Assembly: GCF_051132615.1 (NCBI RefSeq)
Contig: NZ_CP152375.1
Coordinates: forward strand, 1,426,001-1,490,000
Reading direction: 5' to 3'
From: G051132615 sp051132615
GTDB lineage: Bacteria; Pseudomonadota; Gammaproteobacteria; Burkholderiales; Neisseriaceae
DNA length: 64,000 bases
This document shows positions 27,870 to 34,701 of the stretch, one piece after another (position 1 is the stretch's first letter; every line of letters starts with the position of its first letter). A model generated the notes under the pieces. It worked only from the letters and a program-made list of their open reading frames with translations, was not told the origin of the DNA and made no database searches. The position numbers and the translations under genes are program-made.

Positions 27870-29065
27870 TCTTTTCGTTTCTCTTGTAAGCGACGGTTAT
27901 AGCGCTCATAATGTTCAGGCTTATTTGGGCTAAAAGATAATGTTCTACACCAGTAATCATTTTTTATCAGGGTTTTGCAGACACGCCTCCATGAGGGAAT
28001 GTCTTTTGCCCCCATATCTTTTTCTTGCTCATCAGGCATATCATCAACATGATTATGTTTTTGATACCATTTTAAGTAAATAGCAATTTTATTGCGATAG
28101 TGTTCGGCCGTTTTCTCTGGCATGCTGTCTAGTAAGAAGAAGGCATAACTTTTCCATGTGTGATGTAACGGTTTAGAAATTTTGTATTTTCCATAAAAAT
28201 TACCCGTTTCATTGGCATAAAGTGCACCAGAATGAGCTCCTTCAACTCTAAAGCAGACTTTTTCCCATGTTTCAGGTTCTATTACATGGTAAAGCCACAA
28301 TCCTTTGCGTTGTTCGGGGCCAAATGGTTCACAAATGCGCATGGAGCTGAGGGACAAACCTGCTTGATGCATTAAATCGTATAATGGATTATAAGGCAGT
28401 TTAGTATACGCGAAATAACGCCATATATCTTGTACTTTCCAATCATAAATGGGATACATATTGTACAAAAACCCATCATTAGATGCTGTTGTCCAAGGTT
28501 TGTTATCTTCGTAACGCAGTTTTTTGTCTGAGTAAATGGATAAAAATCGGGTCAGCGATTCATCGGTACGAATGCCAATTAACATGGCCGTGCTTTTCTT
28601 TTGTGCAAACCAAGTTGAAAATTGAGGAACAAAATTTTCAAAACTCATACCATATTGGTAAAAGGGAAAAAACTCATAATCTGTAATAGCGTCTTTAGGT
28701 GGTTGTCTGATCCATGGTATGCCTTCTTGCCAAGACATCCATTCGGGTTGATGGGTTGAGACGCCATTAACAGTGGTTAATGGTAAAGCAACCCAATAAA
28801 AATGTTCTATGTAATTGGCGTATAGCTCTTTCATTGCTTGAATATGGTTGATGGTATGATTAAATTGAACCTCCCAATCAACGAAGAAAACACTGAATTT
28901 TCTTTTGTGTTTTTTCGCTGCTTGTGCAACCAGATGAAATAGGGCAGTAGAATCTTTACCACCTGAGAATGAAATACAAATTTGTTCAAAAGTTTCAAAT
29001 ATCCAATTAATTCTTTTTTCGGACTCTTCAAGAACATTTGTACCTAAGCCAATTTTAACAGTCAA
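27854..29065 (-). CDS. ibrA: PAPS reductase-like PP-loop protein (DUF3440), IbrA-like
   Basis: This 403-residue protein has the PP-loop SFSGGKDST at residues 32-40 and a PAPS-reductase-type Rossmann fold followed by a DUF3440 C-terminal half. Start codon TTG at 29065 follows an AAGGAG nine bases upstream and gives the conserved LGTNVLEESEKRI opening. Enzymes with this loop adenylate substrates or move sulfur; the reaction of IbrA is not known. Paired with ibrB, it may be a regulator or part of a nucleic-acid modification or defence module. There are no phage or transposase genes adjacent. Confidence 0.8.
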   Translation of the reverse strand: MTVKIGLGTNVLEESEKRINWIFETFEQICISFSGGKDSTALFHLVAQAAKKHKRKFSVFFVDWEVQFNHTINHIQAMKELYANYIEHFYWVALPLTTVNGVSTHQPEWMSWQEGIPWIRQPPKDAITDYEFFPFYQYGMSFENFVPQFSTWFAQKKSTAMLIGIRTDESLTRFLSIYSDKKLRYEDNKPWTTASNDGFLYNMYPIYDWKVQDIWRYFAYTKLPYNPLYDLMHQAGLSLSSMRICEPFGPEQRKGLWLYHVIEPETWEKVCFRVEGAHSGALYANETGNFYGKYKISKPLHHTWKSYAFFLLDSMPEKTAEHYRNKIAIYLKWYQKHNHVDDMPDEQEKDMGAKDIPSWRRVCKTLIKNDYWCRTLSFSPNKPEHYERYNRRLQEKRKEWGIM

Positions 29066-29267
29066 ACCTGAAATTCTCCTTAATTATGGGGGGTTATAGG
29101 TGTTTTGAAAAATTGAAATGTTGAAGGAATTATACAAAAGTTATTTTAATGATAATCTAATAATGAATCAAGCATAGTTTATAACAATTAATATATTAAA
29201 TTTTTTATATAAATAGATTTTTTTTATTAAAAAATAATATAACTATTTGAAATGTTAAAAATATTTC

Positions 29268-29316
29268 GCACTGTAATATTACTGTGGAGTAATATTTCCA
29301 AGTCGTAATACAGTGC
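29268..29316. repeat. Nested inverted repeats between ibrA and the TraB/GumN gene
   Basis: GCACTGTA (29268-29275) faces its complement TACAGTGC (29309-29316). Inside, AATATTAC (29275-29282) faces GTAATATT (29289-29296). The gap 29066-29338 is otherwise AT-rich and without a gene. On the minus strand it lies downstream of the TraB/GumN gene and upstream of ibrA, so it may be a terminator variant or an ibrA operator. Confidence 0.4.
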
Positions 29317-29338
29317 AAAGAGAAGGTTTTTGTCAAAA

Positions 29339-30331
29339 TCAATTCAATGAAATTGGCGTCAGTGTATAGCCTTTATTTTTTAGTAATTGGATCAATCCAT
29401 TTTCGCCCATTAAATGAGCTGACCCAACAGCAATAAGGGTGCTTTGTTGTGATAATTGTTGATCAATTACAGCCAACCAATGATGATTACGTTCTTTCAA
29501 TAGTGTTTCATAAAACCAGTGTGCCCAATATTTTTGGTCATTAGGTGGAAAATTTTTTAAAGTGTTCTCTTTATTTAATGTTAAGGCCGCTAATTGATCT
29601 AGGTTATTTTTCTCATAAAAATCAATCAGCTTTTGTGTTTCTGCTTGAGTTGATGTCGCGTTTTGTAGCATTACTTTTAAGGCGCTGATTATTTTTTCTT
29701 CAGGAACATCAGCGAAAAATTGTAATTGTTCTTCTATTTTCTCTAAAAAAACACGCTCTTTATCAGTTGTTATAGCTTGTTTTGTTAATAATTTATCGAT
29801 ACCAAATTCTTCGCTATAGCCATTTGGTGTGCCATACATTGCTAAGGTAAAAGCAGCCCATGGTTTAAATTGTTTCAGTGCCTGAGCAGGTACATTTTTT
29901 GTCATAGATGCCAGTGCACGAAAATCATGTTCACCTAATTTTTGCTCAAGATTCCCTTGTGGATCTAGCATGAGTTGTGATAGTTGCATCAACTCTTGAA
30001 AATCTGGCTCCATATTTGCCTCTGTAATAAGCACCTTAGACTCAGATAAAGCCTGCACCATTTCTTTGGGAAGACTAGAGCCTATTTTTCCAATATGGAT
30101 TGTGCCTAAAAGATATGAGACGGGTTTTCCAGATTTTTCTACCCTCCATAAGACAGAACTTGTTTGGCGATGTTTATTCGTGTCTTGTTGGGATTGCTCA
30201 GAAGATTGAGTAATCATTTCTGTGGTTTGACCAACAGAAGATGATGTTGATGTTTCTTTTTTTGTATAAGCATACAAGCTACCAATTAATACTGTACTCA
30301 GTAATAAAGATAGACAGATGATTTTTTTCAT
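29339..30331 (-). CDS. TraB/GumN family periplasmic protein
   Basis: This 330-residue protein has an N-terminal signal or anchor (residues 3-21), a serine/glutamine-rich linker, and a TraB/GumN domain from about 62 to the end. YLLGTIHIG is the first conserved motif, and VGSAHLMGENGLIQLL carries the C-terminal GxxH motif. Members resemble Tiki-type metalloproteases; the two motifs hold the expected GT.H and GS.H residues. Role in bacteria is unknown. It is transcribed divergently from clpB across a 117-base gap that contains the sigma-32 promoter. Confidence 0.82.
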   Translation of the reverse strand: MKKIICLSLLLSTVLIGSLYAYTKKETSTSSSVGQTTEMITQSSEQSQQDTNKHRQTSSVLWRVEKSGKPVSYLLGTIHIGKIGSSLPKEMVQALSESKVLITEANMEPDFQELMQLSQLMLDPQGNLEQKLGEHDFRALASMTKNVPAQALKQFKPWAAFTLAMYGTPNGYSEEFGIDKLLTKQAITTDKERVFLEKIEEQLQFFADVPEEKIISALKVMLQNATSTQAETQKLIDFYEKNNLDQLAALTLNKENTLKNFPPNDQKYWAHWFYETLLKERNHHWLAVIDQQLSQQSTLIAVGSAHLMGENGLIQLLKNKGYTLTPISLN

Positions 30332-30386
30332 ATTTGGGAATTTCTCTTCATTTAAAAAGTCTGAATATATATTGGTTTATTCTAAC

Positions 30387-30414
30387 CTTGAATCTACTCA
30401 AAGCACACCCATAT
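30387..30414 (+). promoter_or_regulatory. Sigma-32 heat-shock promoter of clpB
   Basis: CTTGAAT (30387-30393) and ACCCATAT (30407-30414), with 14 bases between the CTTGAA hexamer and the -10 octamer, match the sigma-32 consensus CTTGAA / CCCCATNT with one mismatch. It lies 35 bases upstream of the clpB ATG. Confidence 0.78.
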
Positions 30415-30448
30415 AACAAATAATAATATCCAATAAGGAGCATACCAA

Positions 30449-33025
30449 ATGCGTGTTGATAAATTAACAACAAAATTCCAAAATGCTTTGCAAGAAGCGC
30501 AAAGCATGGCTTTAGTGCAAGATAATGCTTATATAGAACCTGCTCATGTATTGTTGGCAATGGTGAATGATACAGACAGTGGCGTTTCTTCATTACTGGC
30601 TCATGCAGGTGTGAATGTACACACACTCAAACAAAAGTTAAATGAAAAAATAAATCGTTACCCTAAAGTTCAGGGGCAAGGCGGAGAGATTAATTTTTCT
30701 CGTGAATTATTTAATATATTTAATTTAACGGATAAAGCTGCTTTACAAAGAGGTGATGCTTATATTGCCTGTGAAATGTTTGTATTGGCTTTAATAGAAA
30801 GCTCAGGTGATACTACTCAAATCCTTAAAGATTGTGGTGCGACAGCAGCCAAAATTAATGCCGCTATTGATGCCATTAGAGGCGGTGAAACCGTCGATAG
30901 TCAAAATGCAGAAGATGGTAGAGAAGCATTAAAAAAATACACAACAGATTTAACTGAAAAAGCACGTGAGGGTAAGTTAGATCCTGTGATTGGTCGAGAT
31001 GATGAAATTCGCCGAGCCATACAGGTGTTGCAAAGAAGAACCAAAAATAACCCTGTTTTAATTGGGGAGCCTGGTGTGGGTAAAACCGCTATTGTTGAAG
31101 GATTGGCTCAACGGATGGTTAATGGAGAGGTACCTGATAGTTTAAAAAATAAACGATTATTGATCTTGGATTTGGCCTCTTTAATTGCAGGTGCCAAATA
31201 TAGGGGCGAATTTGAAGAGCGTTTAAAAGCAGTATTAAATGATTTAGCTAAAGATGATGGCAATACCTTAATTTTCATCGATGAAATTCATACTTTGGTT
31301 GGTGCTGGTGCAGCTGATGGTGCTATGGATGCAGGTAATATGTTAAAACCAGCTTTAGCGCGTGGGCAATTACATTGTATCGGTGCCACTACTTTAGATG
31401 AATACCGACAATATATTGAAAAGGATGCTGCATTGGAGCGTCGCTTCCAAAAGGTACTGGTTAAAGAGCCCACTGTGGAGGACACTATTGCTATTTTACG
31501 TGGCCTACAAGAGCGCTATGAAATTCACCATCAGGTTGAAATTACAGACCCTGCTATTGTGGCTGCCGCTGAGTTGTCTCATCGTTATATTACTGATCGA
31601 TTTTTACCTGATAAAGCGATTGATCTAATTGATGAGGCTGCTAGTCGGATAAAAATGGAACTGGACTCTAAGCCTGAAGTAATGGACAAACTGGATCGAC
31701 GAATCATTCAATTGAAAATTGAACGAGAAGCGATGAAAAAAGAAACCGATGAAGCCAGCAAAAAACGTTTAGAGTTGATTGAAAGTGAAATTGATACTTT
31801 GGGTAAAGAATATGCTGACTTAGAAGAAATCTGGCATGCAGAAAAAGCTTCAGCCCAAGGCAGCAGTAAAATTAAAGAGGAAATTGATAAAGTAAAATTT
31901 GAAATAGACACTTATAAACGTAAGGGAGATTTTGCCAAAGTATCTGAATTAGAGTATGGCAAGTTGCCTGAATTAGAAAAACAACTTCAAGCAGCACAAA
32001 GCACTACTGAAAATAAAGATCAACAACACCAATTACTGCGAACACAGGTTGGTGAAGATGAGATAGCTGAAGTGGTCAGCCGTATGACAGGTATTCCTGT
32101 GGCCAAAATGATGGAAGGCGAACGGGAAAAACTGCTTAAAATGGAAGATGTACTTCACGCGCGGGTTATTGGGCAAGATGAAGCTGTTCAGGCGGTTGCC
32201 GATGCAATTCGCCGTAGTCGTTCAGGTTTGTCTGATCCAAATAAACCATATGGCAGCTTCTTGTTTTTAGGGCCAACAGGCGTGGGAAAAACCGAGCTGT
32301 GTAAAACCTTAGCTAACTTCTTGTTTGATAGTGAGGAGCATTTGATTCGCGTGGATATGTCAGAATATATGGAAAAACATTCCATTGCTCGCTTAATTGG
32401 TGCGCCTCCAGGTTATGTTGGTTATGAAGAAGGTGGCTATTTAACTGAGCAAGTTCGTCGTAAACCATATAGTGTGATTTTGTTGGATGAAGTTGAAAAA
32501 GCACACCCTGATGTATTTAATATCTTATTACAGGTATTGGATGATGGTCGTTTAACCGATGGTCAAGGTAGAACCATAGACTTTAAAAATACCGTGGTTG
32601 TGATGACTTCTAACATTGGTAGTCAGCATATTCAGGAAATGGCTCATGAAAATTATGAAGCCATGAAAGATGTGGTCATGGAAGATGTAAAAGATTACTT
32701 TAGACCAGAGTTGATTAACCGTATTGATGAAGTTGTGGTCTTCCACAGTTTGGATAAAGCCAATATTCGTTCTATTGCTCGTATTCAATTAAAAGGTTTA
32801 GAGCAACGATTGGCTAAAATGGAGTTGGATTTACAAATTACAGAAGAAGCTATGGATGAGTTAACTAATGTTGGCTTTGACCCTGTTTATGGAGCAAGGC
32901 CACTCAAACGAGCGATTCAAAGTGAAATTGAAAATCCTTTGGCAAAAGCCATTTTAGCAGGGAAATATCCACCAAAAGCAACCATTATGGTAGAAGTAAA
33001 GGATGGGAAAATAGTGTTTGCTTAG
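30449..33025 (+). CDS. clpB: ATP-dependent disaggregase chaperone ClpB
   Basis: This 858-residue protein, standard ClpB length, has an N-terminal Clp repeat domain and a first AAA+ module (Walker A GEPGVGKT near 206). A coiled-coil middle domain (about 410-525) identifies ClpB rather than ClpA/C, and a second AAA+ module follows (GPTGVGKT near 608). With DnaK it extracts proteins from aggregates after heat stress. A GGAG ribosome-binding site precedes the ATG. A sigma-32 promoter (30387-30414) lies just upstream, and rpoH itself is in this window. It ends in a strong bidirectional terminator. Confidence 0.98.
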   Translation: MRVDKLTTKFQNALQEAQSMALVQDNAYIEPAHVLLAMVNDTDSGVSSLLAHAGVNVHTLKQKLNEKINRYPKVQGQGGEINFSRELFNIFNLTDKAALQRGDAYIACEMFVLALIESSGDTTQILKDCGATAAKINAAIDAIRGGETVDSQNAEDGREALKKYTTDLTEKAREGKLDPVIGRDDEIRRAIQVLQRRTKNNPVLIGEPGVGKTAIVEGLAQRMVNGEVPDSLKNKRLLILDLASLIAGAKYRGEFEERLKAVLNDLAKDDGNTLIFIDEIHTLVGAGAADGAMDAGNMLKPALARGQLHCIGATTLDEYRQYIEKDAALERRFQKVLVKEPTVEDTIAILRGLQERYEIHHQVEITDPAIVAAAELSHRYITDRFLPDKAIDLIDEAASRIKMELDSKPEVMDKLDRRIIQLKIEREAMKKETDEASKKRLELIESEIDTLGKEYADLEEIWHAEKASAQGSSKIKEEIDKVKFEIDTYKRKGDFAKVSELEYGKLPELEKQLQAAQSTTENKDQQHQLLRTQVGEDEIAEVVSRMTGIPVAKMMEGEREKLLKMEDVLHARVIGQDEAVQAVADAIRRSRSGLSDPNKPYGSFLFLGPTGVGKTELCKTLANFLFDSEEHLIRVDMSEYMEKHSIARLIGAPPGYVGYEEGGYLTEQVRRKPYSVILLDEVEKAHPDVFNILLQVLDDGRLTDGQGRTIDFKNTVVVMTSNIGSQHIQEMAHENYEAMKDVVMEDVKDYFRPELINRIDEVVVFHSLDKANIRSIARIQLKGLEQRLAKMELDLQITEEAMDELTNVGFDPVYGARPLKRAIQSEIENPLAKAILAGKYPPKATIMVEVKDGKIVFA

Positions 33026-33040
33026 GATTATTTAATTGAT

Positions 33041-33071
33041 AAAAAAAGCCATCTATATGATGGCTTTTTTT
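33041..33071. terminator. Bidirectional terminator after clpB
   Basis: AAAAAAAGCCATC (33041-33053) and GATGGCTTTTTTT (33059-33071) form a 13-bp stem with a five-base loop, flanked by A and T runs; it also serves the convergent membrane-protein gene. Confidence 0.92.
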
Positions 33072-33081
33072 ATCAATTTAT

Positions 33082-33780
33082 TTATGCTCTAGGGCCAAAA
33101 ATAGTTTCATATAAAATTGCAGTTGTCATTGCTGTTAAAGGAACGGTCCAGATTAAACCGATCATAAGCAGCATTGCTCCACCCATGTTAATGAGAGCCA
33201 GTAGAAAGATTAGAAAAAACACTTTAAACCAATGTTGAGTAATTGTTTTTCTCGATGCTTCCATTGCTTCCCAAAAGCTGATGCCTGGGTTATCAAAAAT
33301 AATGAATTGATGCAATAAATAAGCAACTATTAGATATATGCCAGGAATAATAAATAAAAGTAAACCTAAAATATAAAAAAGAGTGGTTAATGCTGCTGCA
33401 ATAACTATAGGCATAAAGCATTCTTTAGAAACACAGCGTTCGAATAATTGAGATACTGAAATTTCTTTGCCTCTAAGGTGGTTTAAGGTAATAAAGTATA
33501 AACCTGCAGCAAGGGGTGCTAATAAAAAGCCTACTACATAGTTTAGACCAGGAATAAACGCCGCAATAAGGCTAATAGGAATGGTAATGGCTGAATAGAC
33601 AATAAGAGCTAACCAATAAGTTAGTTTCATTCCATTCATTTTTTTGCTGGCTTGAGAAAGAATATCACCAATACTAAAGTCATAACCACGTTCAATAGCT
33701 TCATCTATTGAAGGTTTATCTAATGATGGCTGAGTACTCACTAAATCACTACTGGGTGCTTGATATGGATTTTGTTCCAT
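33082..33780 (-). CDS. Uncharacterised multi-pass membrane protein
   Basis: This 232-residue protein has a cytoplasmic N-terminus of about 50 residues beginning MEQNPYQAPSSD, then about six hydrophobic helices. LLFIIPGIYLIVAYLLHQFIIFDNPGISFWEAMEASRKTI resembles the motif shared by DUF975 and glycerophosphodiesterase-membrane-domain proteins. Function is unknown. It is convergent with clpB and shares its terminator. Confidence 0.7.
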   Translation of the reverse strand: MEQNPYQAPSSDLVSTQPSLDKPSIDEAIERGYDFSIGDILSQASKKMNGMKLTYWLALIVYSAITIPISLIAAFIPGLNYVVGFLLAPLAAGLYFITLNHLRGKEISVSQLFERCVSKECFMPIVIAAALTTLFYILGLLLFIIPGIYLIVAYLLHQFIIFDNPGISFWEAMEASRKTITQHWFKVFFLIFLLALINMGGAMLLMIGLIWTVPLTAMTTAILYETIFGPRA

Positions 33781-33893
33781 GTTAATAAAGTCCTTAATTT
33801 AAATTTATGATTTTATAGATAAAAATTTATAAGTTGAGCATCATAGCCTATTTTATAGGAAACATAAATTCAATAGATTGAAAAAATCTAAAA

Positions 33894-33928
33894 AAAGGAT
33901 TATCTGTCGTATTTAGACACATAATCCT
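33894..33928 (-). terminator. Intrinsic terminator of the LOG-family gene
   Basis: AAGGATTAT (33894-33902) pairs with ATAATCCTT (33920-33928), extended inside by TGTC/GACA. An A-rich run at 33881-33895 gives a U-tract on the minus strand. A 15-base direct repeat (33870-33884, 33935-33949) flanks the hairpin. Confidence 0.7.
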
Positions 33929-33999
33929 TAATAAACAATAGATTGAAAAATATTTACTTAAAATATTATTTTTGTAAAAATACAGTTAATTTATAAAAA

Positions 34000-34695
34000 T
34001 TATCGATGGTTATTCTCGTTATTTTTTATAGAATTTTTTATAAAAGTGACAATTGCTTCTGGCTCATCCATTAGCTGTAAAATATCCAAGTCTTTTTGAC
34101 CGATCATTTTTTCCGTGATTAAGGTCTGTTTCATCCAATCAAATAGACCTTGCCAAAAATCAGTACCACAAAAAATAATGGGTATGGCTGGCATTTTTTC
34201 TGTTTTAATTAAGGTGATGACTTCAAATATCTCGTCCAACGTACCAAAACCACCAGGCATAACAATATAAGCATTAGAGTATGTCATAAAGGTATGTTTG
34301 CGCATGATAAACTCATTAAAACGCAAAGAGATATGCTGATATGGGTTGGGTTTTTGCTCATGAGGTAAAACGATGTTTAAACCAATCGATAAACTTTTCC
34401 CTGCAAAAGCCCCTTTGTTTGCCGCCTCCATAATGCCAGGTCCACCACCTGATATAATAGCAAACCCTTCATCAGATAAACGTTTAGCTAACTGCTCAGT
34501 CAGGCTATAATATGGATTATTATTGGTTATGCGGGCAGAGCCAAAAATACTGACGGCAGGGCCTATATTATGTAAAATTTTATTCGATCTAATTGCGTCT
34601 GTTGAGTGATGCAATTGTGTTTCTATTTCTTGTAAACTGATTTGTAATTGTTCAGATACATTATTGTTCAGTGCGTTTTTTTCTTTCATGGTCAT
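34000..34695 (-). CDS. LOG family (TIGR00730) nucleotide phosphoribohydrolase-like protein
   Basis: This 231-residue Rossmann-fold protein has SIFGSARI, ISGGGPGIMEAANKGAF and the signature MPGGFGTLDEIFEVITL. These are diagnostic for the LOG family, whose members cleave the ribose from cytokinin or AMP-type nucleotides, including PpnN-like enzymes in bacteria. The start is ATG at 34695 or, two codons in, ATG at 34689; neither has a ribosome-binding site. It is head-to-head with polA, whose ATG lies 6 bases away, so each promoter must sit inside the other gene or the transcripts are leaderless. Confidence 0.85.
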   Translation of the reverse strand: MTMKEKNALNNNVSEQLQISLQEIETQLHHSTDAIRSNKILHNIGPAVSIFGSARITNNNPYYSLTEQLAKRLSDEGFAIISGGGPGIMEAANKGAFAGKSLSIGLNIVLPHEQKPNPYQHISLRFNEFIMRKHTFMTYSNAYIVMPGGFGTLDEIFEVITLIKTEKMPAIPIIFCGTDFWQGLFDWMKQTLITEKMIGQKDLDILQLMDEPEAIVTFIKNSIKNNENNHR

Positions 34696-34701
34696 TTTTT
34701 T

